From positions 1-62,797 of the forward strand of contig CALWVS010000012.1 in assembly GCA_944385095.1 (NCBI GenBank): a stretch of DNA of 62,797 nt. The letters run 5' to 3'. A program made the translations under genes and the position numbers. The stretch's first letter is position 1, and every line of letters begins with the position of its first letter. Positions 44,539 to 53,500 of the stretch are shown here, in pieces. Source of the DNA: an uncultured Oscillospiraceae bacterium (GTDB lineage Bacteria; Bacillota; Clostridia; Oscillospirales; Oscillospiraceae). The notes under the pieces were generated by a model. It did no database searches and had not been told where the DNA came from. It saw only the letters and a program-made list of their open reading frames with translations.

Positions 44539-46122
44539 ATGATTCGTATTTCCAATCTGTCCCTTCCTATTGGAGGGAATGAACTGCAACTGAAAAAAAA
44601 GGCTGCCCAGCTTCTGTCTGTACACCCCAATCAGCTCAACGAAATGCACATTGTACGCCAGTCTATTGATGCCCGTAAAAAACAGATGGTGCGCTATGTG
44701 TACACAGTTGAAGTATCTGTTCCCCAGGAAGAAACACTGGTTGCCCGATGCCACTCTCCCCACATTACACTGGTACAGCACCAGCCCTACCAATTTCCCA
44801 CGGTGAAGCGTACACGTTCCTCTATGCCTGTGGTGGTGGGAATGGGTCCTGCTGGATTATTTGCCGCCCTGTATCTGGCACGCAATGGCATTCCCTGTGT
44901 TGTGCTGGAACGGGGACAACCCGTAGAGGAGCGCACCAGACAGGTAGAGACATTCTGGCGTACTGGTATTTTAAATGAAGCATCCAACGTCCAATTTGGA
45001 GAAGGTGGAGCAGGTACATTTTCCGATGGAAAATTGACTACCGGCACCCACGACTCCCGTATTTCTGCTGTGATGGAGACATTGGTTGAGGCAGGTGCCC
45101 CAAAGGATATTTTGTGGTCACACAAACCCCATATTGGGACAGATATTTTGCGTGAAGTGGTCAAAACCATCCGCAAAGAACTCATCCAGTTGGGATGTGA
45201 CATTCGTTTCTCTCATCAACTGGTTGGGCTGCATCAAGCAGGAGACCACCTCCACAGCATTGAGGTCGAGTGTGATGAGGGACGCTATCACCTGTCTTGT
45301 GACACTCTGGTTCTGGCCCTCGGGCACTCTGCCCGTGACACCTTCCGTATGTTGGCACAGACTGGGCTTCCCATGGAGCAGAAGCCATTTGCCATTGGTG
45401 TACGCATTGAACAGGAACAGGCTGCCATTTCTCAAGCCCAATATGGTGATGTTTGGTCACAGCTTCCCCCCTCTGACTATAAACTTGCCTGCCATTTACC
45501 CAATGGGCGTTCTGCCTTTACTTTCTGCGTATGCCCGGGAGGGGAAGTGGTGGCTGCTGCATCCACGCAAGGTCAACTTGTCACCAATGGCATGAGCTAC
45601 CGTGCCAGAGATGGGAAAAATATCAATGGGGGATTTTTGGTTGGTGTGGGACCAGAGGATTTTTCCGGCACTGACCCATTGGCTGGTGTCCGTTTTCAGG
45701 AACAGTGGGAACAGACAGCATTCCAACTGGGTGGCGGTCAATTCCATGCCCCCGCTCAGTTGGTGGGAGATTTTCTCCAAAACCTCCCTTCCGAAGGTCC
45801 CAGAACCGTTCACCCCACTTACCGTCCTGGTGTAACCTGGTGCAATCTGGAGCACTGTCTGCCTGTCTCTGTCTCCCAGACACTGCGGGACGCACTGCCC
45901 ATTCTGGACCGTAAACTAAAAGGATTTGCCCATCCAGACGGAGTTTTAACTGGCATTGAAACACGTTCCTCCTCTCCAGTTCGTATTACACGGGATGAGA
46001 CCTTCCAATCTGCTTTGCGTGGTGTCTATCCCTGTGGAGAAGGTGCTGGCTATGCTGGCGGCATTGTCTCCGCTGCGGTGGATGGCATTCGAGTTGCGGA
46101 AGCAATCGCCAAACAGCTTTGA
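44539..46122 (+). CDS. FAD-dependent oxidoreductase of the COG2509 type
   Basis: This 527-aa flavoprotein has an ~90-aa N-terminal domain (IRISNLSLPIGGNELQLKKK ...). A dinucleotide-binding Rossmann motif follows at ~98-125 (VVVGMGPAGLFAALYLARNG, then VLERG). EGGAGTFSDGKLTTGTHD, SFCVCPGGEVVAA-type sequence (here FTFCVCPGGEVVAAAS) and the closing YPCGEGAGYAGGIVSAAVDG are typical of this uncharacterised family. The reaction is unknown. GAGGTG precedes the ATG at 44539 by 7 nt; the GTG at 44530 overlaps that site. The stop lies 1 nt from the convergent bofA-like stop. Confidence 0.88.
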   Translation: MIRISNLSLPIGGNELQLKKKAAQLLSVHPNQLNEMHIVRQSIDARKKQMVRYVYTVEVSVPQEETLVARCHSPHITLVQHQPYQFPTVKRTRSSMPVVVGMGPAGLFAALYLARNGIPCVVLERGQPVEERTRQVETFWRTGILNEASNVQFGEGGAGTFSDGKLTTGTHDSRISAVMETLVEAGAPKDILWSHKPHIGTDILREVVKTIRKELIQLGCDIRFSHQLVGLHQAGDHLHSIEVECDEGRYHLSCDTLVLALGHSARDTFRMLAQTGLPMEQKPFAIGVRIEQEQAAISQAQYGDVWSQLPPSDYKLACHLPNGRSAFTFCVCPGGEVVAAASTQGQLVTNGMSYRARDGKNINGGFLVGVGPEDFSGTDPLAGVRFQEQWEQTAFQLGGGQFHAPAQLVGDFLQNLPSEGPRTVHPTYRPGVTWCNLEHCLPVSVSQTLRDALPILDRKLKGFAHPDGVLTGIETRSSSPVRITRDETFQSALRGVYPCGEGAGYAGGIVSAAVDGIRVAEAIAKQL

Positions 46123-46123
46123 C

Positions 46124-46384
46124 TTACGCCAACAGCCACCGCAACATGAGCAACAACCCAAACCCCGGTACCCCCAATAAGCCCAAAATCACCGCATTGA
46201 CCAGATTGACCCCCAATGTAATGCCGACCCATTTTCCAATCTGATTAAACAGAAGCAGTACCACAAACCCAATGGTGGAGCGGCAGAGCAATTTACACAA
46301 CAATCCTATGGGTTTATGGAACAGTGCAAGCCCTGTCAGCCCCAACAAAATCATGGCTGCTGTGGGTGTGGACATCATACTCAT
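46124..46384 (-). CDS. bofA: BofA-like pro-sigma-K processing inhibitor
   Basis: This 86-aa membrane protein has two to three hydrophobic segments and the family C-terminus GVNLVNAVILGLLGVPGFGL. In Bacillus BofA sits in the outer forespore membrane and inhibits SpoIVFB cleavage of pro-sigma-K. Its presence indicates a spore former. The start overlaps the YaaL-like stop by 4 nt (ATGA), the same order as yaaL-bofA in Bacillus subtilis, but recR is not present upstream here. Confidence 0.85.
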   Translation of the reverse strand: MSMMSTPTAAMILLGLTGLALFHKPIGLLCKLLCRSTIGFVVLLLFNQIGKWVGITLGVNLVNAVILGLLGVPGFGLLLMLRWLLA

Positions 46385-46617
46385 ATACCACGCTCCAGTT
46401 CTTTGATACGGCGAAACAGATAATCATAGCGGGATTGTAATGACTTTATTTCAAATACATAGGATTCCACTAAATCCTGGTCACTGACCAGATTAAACCC
46501 ACTGTATGCCTGCTGCAACTGAGCCCTTGTGCGAGACAGAGAGGAAATCAATTCCTGTTTCTCCTGCTGTCTCTGGCTGTCCTCCCGCACACGAGAAGAA
46601 AAAAGATGAGTTCCCAT
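46381..46617 (-). CDS. YaaL-like DUF2508 protein
   Basis: This 78-aa helical protein fits DUF2508. It has a long N-terminal helix, then FNLVSDQDLVESYVFEIKSL and QSRYDYLFRRIKE, where the D-L-V and R-Y-x-Y-L positions match the family. Function is unknown. TAGGAGGC precedes the ATG by 7 nt. It is coupled to bofA. The gap 46618-46845 upstream holds only promoter-like sequence and the hairpin at 46751-46792. Confidence 0.8.
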   Translation of the reverse strand: MGTHLFSSRVREDSQRQQEKQELISSLSRTRAQLQQAYSGFNLVSDQDLVESYVFEIKSLQSRYDYLFRRIKELERGI

Positions 46618-46750
46618 ACAAGGTGCCTCCTAACCATCTTGTAGACCTTTGATATAGCTTATGTCTAGTCTGGACAAATATGCCAGAATACAAACCACCT
46701 AAGAGGGAAAAATTCTGCCCTGTCTATCTCCCCCTTCTCATACACACAAC

Positions 46751-46792
46751 AACCCCACAAGATGTGATGAACGTTTCACATCTTGTGGGGTT
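46751..46792 (-). terminator. Terminator after the 1199-aa SLH gene
   Basis: AACCCCACAAGATGTGA pairs with TCACATCTTGTGGGGTT over 17 bp. The tail on the minus strand is only moderately T-rich. Confidence 0.75.
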
Positions 46793-46845
46793 GTTTGTTT
46801 ATGCTTTTTCTGTTAGGAATACCAACCGGAATTTCCCTATTGCAA

Positions 46846-49800
46846 TTACAATGTCAGTGCATTGGTCAAAATCACTGCCATTTCTGCACGGGTGGTATTG
46901 GCGTTGGGATTGAGTTTACTCTGGTCATCACCAGAAATCATTCCATACTCTATCATTAACGCCATAGCATTCTTGGCATAGTCTGCAACTGCCCAGCCGT
47001 CTGCATACCAGCTCAGCAAATTGGTATTGCCACTTCCAAAACTCCAGCCATCTGCCTGCATGGTCTTTTGTAAAATCAACATGGCATCCTGTCTGGAAAT
47101 GGGGGCATTCGGATGGAATCCATTGTCTGCAAAACCATTCACAATTCCCATTGCTTTGGCTGCTGTAATGGCTTTTGCATAGTAACTATTGGTGGGGACA
47201 TCCCAGAAGCCCTCTCCAGTATACTCAGGCAAATCAAAGGCCTGATAGAGCATCAATACAAAATCTCCTCTGCTCACAGACTGGGAAGGACCATACTTTC
47301 CATTTCCTACTCCGGTGACCACACCATTTTCATACAGAAAATCCACTGCACCCACTGCCCAGCTATGACCACTCATATCACTGAAGTATTTGGAATAACT
47401 GCCGGGCTGCACAGCAATTTGAATGCTTCCAGTGTACTGGTAGCCCTGTGTATCCATGCCAGTGTAGGTGAGATTCACTGTTCCACTATAACCCACTTTG
47501 GGTACAAAAGACACCTGTTCAATACTTGGCTGTCCAGATGGATAATAGGCGGTTGTACTGCGTACCTCTGTGGCATTTTGGAAGGAACCATCATACTGTA
47601 CAAACAGCCGTCCCTGAGAGCGGTCTGGCAAATCAAACTTTACATAGCTCAGGCTGCCAAGTTGACGGTCATTACAGGCATTTTGGAAATCCCTTGTCTG
47701 GAAGTTCACTGCACTGCCATTGGAACTGTAATAAATGACAGATGCTTTGGCTGGCTCCTGCACAGTCATTTGAATGGTGTCACGGAAGGACTTTCCATTC
47801 ATATCCCATGCAGTAAAGGAGATCGTAAAGGTTCCTGTATAGCTGCGATTTGGTACAAAGGTCACACGGTCCAGATAAGGGCTGGATGTGCGATAGTAGC
47901 TTTTGGACTCTGACACCACAGTACCTAGATTGGAGTTATCCTTATAATCATAGTAGAGTGTACCTTTTGACGCATCGGGCAAATCAAACCGCACATACTT
48001 GAGCCGCTTTCCTGTCTCGTTCTGACACAGGGTATCAAAACTCTCATCATCAAAGGTAACCACTCCGGTTGCCTTCACAGTGTAAGCCAAATTCACATTA
48101 CTGCCATCTACTGTAATCACAACTGTGCCATAGAAGGTGCGTTCACTGGTGCTTTTTCCCGTAATGGGAATCGACACTGTGCCTGTATATCCCTGTGCTG
48201 GTACAAAGGAGATGTTGTCAATGTAGGGGGCGTTGTTGCGGTAATACTGTCTGGCTGCTGTTACTTCACTGGTATAACTGCTGTTGTTGTAACTGTAATA
48301 GAGCCGTCCTTGACTGGATTTTGGTAATGTAAATTTTACATAGTCCAATGGGCTTCCTGTGAGCTGCCGGCACAGGTCATTGAAATCATCCACCTTGAAT
48401 CTCAAGTCCTGATTTCTGGATACCGTATAGCTGATATCTCCATTGGCAGACTGTCCCACAATAATTTCCACTACACCAGTGAATCGGTTGCCCTTAATGT
48501 CCCAGCCGGCAAACTGCACCGTTGCAGTTCCTGCATAGTTGCTGTTTGCCACAAATGTGACCCGTCTCAGATAGGGCGTTCCATTGGCATAATAGCTTCT
48601 GCCTGCGGTCACAAGGCTTGCATAACTACTGCTGCCAGAATAGTCATAATACAAAGTACCCTCTGTTTCTGGTGGCAAGGTAAACTGTACATAGTCCAGT
48701 GCATACCCAGTCATACTCTTAGAAAAGTCATCAAAATCGCTGTCACTAAAGGTAATCTTGCCGCCCTGTGCAATGGTGTAATTCAAATCCCCTCTGCCCG
48801 TGGCAGCAGATACATTGATGGTAATACGACCATAGAAAGACTCACCATTCACATTATATCCTGTATAGGGAATTGTCACGGTACCGGTATAACCTGCATT
48901 GGGCAAAAAGTATACGCTCCCCAGTGCTGGTGTACCTGAGTATTTGTATTCCTTGGAGGAATCCACCTTACTGCCCATGTTGCTTTCGGAGATATAACCA
49001 TAGTACAGGGTACCACGAGAACTATCTGGCAGGGAGAGAATCACATAACTCAGTTCTCTGCCTGTTTTCCGGCGGCAGACCAGATTAAAATCCTCTTTCT
49101 GGAACTGAATCACCTTCTCTGATACTGTGGCGTAGGTTACATCCTCCTGAGCTGATACTGTCACCTCAATGGTTCCTTGGAAAAAGGATTGGTCCGACGC
49201 ATAGCCGGTATATTGAATCACCGCTGTACCACCAAAATCACTTTTGGGAACAAAGGCCAAGTCGGACAGGGAATTTTGTGCCTGCCCTGGGGATACATAG
49301 TACCGTTCCCCATTGCCTACACCAGAACCAGTGTCACTGTCTGAGTAGTAACGATAGTAGAGGGTTCCCTGTGTGGTAGGTACATTCAAGCTGCTGATAT
49401 AGCTCAAAGGCTTTTCCAACACGTCCTGACACTCTGTTTGAATCTGCCCCATAATGCTGGAAAATTTCAGGGGATCACCTGCCTGGGCACTGGCAAGGAC
49501 AGGGTCTGCTACTTTTCGTGTGACTGTAATCTGACAGCTATCAGAGTAGTTTGCTCCTACCACCTTTGCAGTAACTGTGGCAACACCCACTGCAAGGGCA
49601 TAGACATAACCCCCAGTGACTCGCACCGCACTGCTTCCATTCTGGTCAACAGACCACTGTACATTGTCTTTCAGATTTTTACCATACAGCGTATATTTGA
49701 GGGTTTTATTGTCTCCCTCCCGCATGGTAATCTCTTTTTCTTCCAGTACAATTCCTCGTACAATTACCACAATGCTGTCCTGTAAAGCACCAGAAGTGGC

Positions 49801-50445
49801 TGTAATGGTGGCTTTGCCGGGCTGGGTACCTGCTGTAATTTTACCGGTTGTTGCATCCACTGCCACAATCCCTGAGTCAGAGGTTGCCCAAGTTACTGTC
49901 TGGTCTGATGTCTCCGGTGTCACATGGGCAGACAAGGTCATGCTGGCACTTTTCTCCAGCTCCACTTCCTCGCCCTGGTCAATGATGACACTGGCGGTGT
50001 CAGCTGGCTGAACTGTTACAGTAATACTGGCTTTCTTCCCATTGACTGTTACAACCAAGGTAACTGGGTCTGTCTGGGTGGTCTCTGGTATACCAACCGC
50101 AGTTACTGTAACATGAAGTGGGTCATTTGCATATGGGGTGACGGTTATAATTTGGTTTCCTGGATTGTCCTCTGTTGTCCAAGACACATCACTGGAAGTC
50201 AGTGTGCCTGGGACATCATTCAACCACTCCACACCTGCATAGACTTCAACCGTTTCTCCCACTTTCATGTTCACATCTCTGGTAATCAGATATACACTGG
50301 TGACATTTCCAACCCCTACACTCCTCTGGGTTATTGCAAGTTGGCTCACTGCTGAACCAATCCCCTGTGCCATCACCGCTGGAATGAGAGACAGAAGCAT
50401 GGCAACAGCCACCAACAGGGAACAAATTCGTTTTCTCGCTTTCAT
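46846..50445 (-). CDS. Large SLH surface protein with Ig-like domains and six tandem repeats
   Basis: This is a 1199-aa secreted protein with a signal peptide at 1-27 (ICSLLVAVAMLLSLIPAVMA). Three Ig-like/BIG2 domains lie at about 48-315, with for example KITAGTQPGKATITATSG. Six tandem repeats of about 116 aa follow at roughly 320-1015, each with a core like LDYVKFTLP...GTLYYDY, YY...PYLDRVTFVPN and YTGT...I.FTGWD. Three C-terminal SLH repeats (from ~1018: YFSDMSGHSWAVGAVDFLYE, FWDVPTNSYYAKAITAAKAM, NPNANTTRAEMAVIL) anchor it to the wall. It is probably an adhesin or S-layer component. The start is the second of two adjacent ATGs, with AAGGAGGG upstream. It is the last gene of the FliK-FlhB-PilZ-SLH chain, after a 75-nt gap with a hairpin. 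Confidence 0.87.
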   Translation of the reverse strand: MKARKRICSLLVAVAMLLSLIPAVMAQGIGSAVSQLAITQRSVGVGNVTSVYLITRDVNMKVGETVEVYAGVEWLNDVPGTLTSSDVSWTTEDNPGNQIITVTPYANDPLHVTVTAVGIPETTQTDPVTLVVTVNGKKASITVTVQPADTASVIIDQGEEVELEKSASMTLSAHVTPETSDQTVTWATSDSGIVAVDATTGKITAGTQPGKATITATSGALQDSIVVIVRGIVLEEKEITMREGDNKTLKYTLYGKNLKDNVQWSVDQNGSSAVRVTGGYVYALAVGVATVTAKVVGANYSDSCQITVTRKVADPVLASAQAGDPLKFSSIMGQIQTECQDVLEKPLSYISSLNVPTTQGTLYYRYYSDSDTGSGVGNGERYYVSPGQAQNSLSDLAFVPKSDFGGTAVIQYTGYASDQSFFQGTIEVTVSAQEDVTYATVSEKVIQFQKEDFNLVCRRKTGRELSYVILSLPDSSRGTLYYGYISESNMGSKVDSSKEYKYSGTPALGSVYFLPNAGYTGTVTIPYTGYNVNGESFYGRITINVSAATGRGDLNYTIAQGGKITFSDSDFDDFSKSMTGYALDYVQFTLPPETEGTLYYDYSGSSSYASLVTAGRSYYANGTPYLRRVTFVANSNYAGTATVQFAGWDIKGNRFTGVVEIIVGQSANGDISYTVSRNQDLRFKVDDFNDLCRQLTGSPLDYVKFTLPKSSQGRLYYSYNNSSYTSEVTAARQYYRNNAPYIDNISFVPAQGYTGTVSIPITGKSTSERTFYGTVVITVDGSNVNLAYTVKATGVVTFDDESFDTLCQNETGKRLKYVRFDLPDASKGTLYYDYKDNSNLGTVVSESKSYYRTSSPYLDRVTFVPNRSYTGTFTISFTAWDMNGKSFRDTIQMTVQEPAKASVIYYSSNGSAVNFQTRDFQNACNDRQLGSLSYVKFDLPDRSQGRLFVQYDGSFQNATEVRSTTAYYPSGQPSIEQVSFVPKVGYSGTVNLTYTGMDTQGYQYTGSIQIAVQPGSYSKYFSDMSGHSWAVGAVDFLYENGVVTGVGNGKYGPSQSVSRGDFVLMLYQAFDLPEYTGEGFWDVPTNSYYAKAITAAKAMGIVNGFADNGFHPNAPISRQDAMLILQKTMQADGWSFGSGNTNLLSWYADGWAVADYAKNAMALMIEYGMISGDDQSKLNPNANTTRAEMAVILTNALTL

Positions 50446-50479
50446 CATATCCCTCCTTTTGGAGATTGCTGGTCTGTAC

Positions 50480-50509
50480 AAAGGGGGCAGACAGCCGCCT
50501 GCCCCCTTT
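50480..50509 (-). terminator. Intercistronic (attenuating) terminator between the two giant SLH genes
   Basis: AAAGGGGGCAG pairs with CTGCCCCCTTT around an 8-nt loop; the tail on the minus strand is TTTGTAC. It is probably leaky and would lower expression of the 1199-aa protein relative to the 1641-aa one. Confidence 0.6.
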
Positions 50510-50520
50510 TGTATCTGGCA

Positions 50521-53500
50521 TTACTTTAACTGTACAAATTTGGCACTCACGCTCTGTCCAACCAAACCAATAGTTGTTTCTTCCAACACAAAGGATAAGA
50601 TTTCTTTTGTACTGTTACTGTTGGCATCACAAATAAAGCTGGTATCAAAGAGGCGGATGACACTTCCCACCGGAATGTTATCAAATTCGATTGTCAACGT
50701 ACTGGCTGGTCTCTCCACCTTGTTTGGAGCAGAAAATTTACCTTTATCCACACTGGTACCAATAATGTCAATCAGGGAGACTGCACTGTCTTGCTTATCT
50801 GGAGGTATCGTTTCATTATTTCCAATCTGCCATACCTCTTTTGGTACCTGTGCCACACCGCTTACCTCTATCAATTGATAAACAGGCTCATCAAACATAA
50901 AGGTCACTGTTCCACTATACAGTCCCATATTGGGATCACTTGCCTGATAGTCAATTGCTGTATTGACACCCTCACCAGCTAACTGTGGTGGCTGCTGATC
51001 TGGAATGAACACACCAGAAACACCTGCATAAGAACTGTCAGAACCTAGGGGGCTTTCTGCTGTTGCAAAGCAGTAGTAAATGGTACCACCTGTCATACTC
51101 TTGGTAAAGTCCTCAGACTCCCTCCAATCGTTGTCCACACTCAGGCTCTTATTGCCCTGTGCTGCCAGCTCCGTACCCATTGTGTTGGTACCTTCAATGA
51201 ACTCCCCTACCAGTTTACGAATGCTGTTGTCTGCAAACTCGTCAAAGACAGAATACCCTTCTGTACCGTAGATGGTGCACAGTGCCCAGATGACGGTACG
51301 GTCTGGATCACTGCCGTTGCCTGTGTTATAGAGCGCATTATAATCTGCACGCTTGTCTACAGGAACATATCTGTCAAAACTGTTGGTACTTGTCCATGCA
51401 CTGGGAATCTGGTTGCTTGCAATCAACACATAGTCCAAAGTGGCATCACTGTCCGTCTCAAAGAGCACAGCAGGGCTGTTGTTGGTCAGGGTAATCACAG
51501 GCTTTGTCACCTCAGTGGTGGTAAAGCGATATGCCAAAACCTCAGAATAGGTCTGAGAAGTCCCCTGCAACACATAATAGACAATGTAATTTGTGGTGGG
51601 ATCTAAATCCTCTACCAATTCCACCTCCACACTACTGCTACAGGTCACTTGCCCATACTTAATCTTGTCATTTCGGAAATTGGTGCTGGCATTGACAATC
51701 TGCAAAAACTCTGGGTTAACCAATGGTGGTGGATCTGGCTGTGCATCATCACCACTCTCTGGTAATGTAGTCCACATTGCCTCTGTACCATAGTTTTCTC
51801 CATTGGGTCCCACAGTTCCTACATAGTTAATAGGTGCCACTACATAGTACACAGTACCAGGACGGTCAAGGCGCAGAGACATCTCCACCGCAGAGGAACC
51901 CACTTCAAAACGTGGATATCCACCAGTAAACTCAGGGGCAACCTGATCTGTGAACTGTTTTCTCAAGGTAAAATCCTCTGGCACTCCGATGTTTGTCACA
52001 CCCGTTTGCAATGCCTCATCCCAGTTTGTCTCATTGACGTCAGCAGACAGGAAGCTCAGGTTGTTGTTGCTGCCTGCCACCACATGCACCTTCATATTGA
52101 CACGCTGGCTCCATGTGTCACGCTCTGGCAGTCCTGCCACCTTTGTGAAGGAGATGGCATACTCATAAAATACATCATCTTTCAGAGTATTCAGGGCATC
52201 AAAGTCCGGGTTGTTGGTGTTTTGCAGGAAATCTCGGGTCAAGCTGACACCCATATAACCTGTATACCCGTCTGGGACAGTAATGGACACAGGGTTGGGG
52301 TCAAGCTGTACCCAGCCACCTACATTGTTTCCATCCACAATCCTTCTGTAGAGCTGGAATTCCACACTGCTGTCAGCCCACAGCAGCATATCCCAGTCAA
52401 TGTCATCAATCACTGCCTCCGTAGAGGTTGGGGTCAGGCGGAAACTGAGGTCAACAGGAACAGGCTCCATAGTATCTCTGTTCACAGTGTACTCTGTAAT
52501 CACATTTTCGTTGAGTACAGACAGGTTGACCGTAGCAAACACGGTGGTAAACTCATCCAGTTTGGTGGTACCCATAACATTTTTCTTGTCAGAGGTATCA
52601 GAAATGGTATTGGCAGTAATTTCAAAGTAATAGGATGCACCACTCTGCAAATTCAGAGCACTGTTGGTCAACACATCATCGTGAGGGAAGGTAATAACAG
52701 TCTTTCCATCCTCCAACTGCACCACTGCGTAGCGGTAATCAATCACCCATTTTCCTTCATTTTTATCGGTCACATCTTTACCATCTATCACCACTTCTGG
52801 GCGTCCACTATCTGTTTGGGCGTAAAGTTTGATGCTGTTTCTTAAAATATTGCCCAGTTCCTCACGGGCAGCATCCTTTGCTGCCCCAGTTGCCTGTGTC
52901 ACCCTTTGATAATATTCCACCAGTGTCACATTGGTTGCCACATCCTGTACCGCCTCGCTGAATACAAGACGAATGTCTGTGGAGGGCAGAGGCTTGGTGG
53001 CATCTGTGCCGGTGTACTCAGTAAATTCCTGTGTTACTTTTGGGGCATTGGAATCCAATGTGTGGATGGTAATCTTTTTGACTGGTGTGGAGTAGTTGCC
53101 AGCCTTATCCTTTGCCACATAGTAGAGGTCATATGCCTTTTCAGGCTCCAACCCTGTAATGTTAAAGGTCACATCTTTCTCTGCTGTTACATTGACACTG
53201 CCACTCTTGAGGGCATTCATACCATTTGCAACCTGTACTTTAGCGGTATCACTGGACAAATCTACCTCGCCAGGCTGTCCAGCCACGGGCTTGGGATAGG
53301 TCTCACCAGAGTTGACAATGACCCAGTATAGGGTGCCATCTTCATTCAGGTTTGCATAGAGACCCACAGACTTCTCCTCTACCTTATTGACGGTTGCTTC
53401 TGTGATAAACACAGGTGGCGTTTTGTCCACTGTGGTAAAGGACAGTTTCTTGACTGCGGAACTCTGCCCACCATCAATATCTGTCAGCCACAGATAGAGG

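Noticed and set aside
47395-49480. Repeats considered as a CRISPR or DNA-level tandem array
   Set aside because: Similarity is at protein level with ~350-nt periodicity and strong nucleotide divergence, inside one coding frame.
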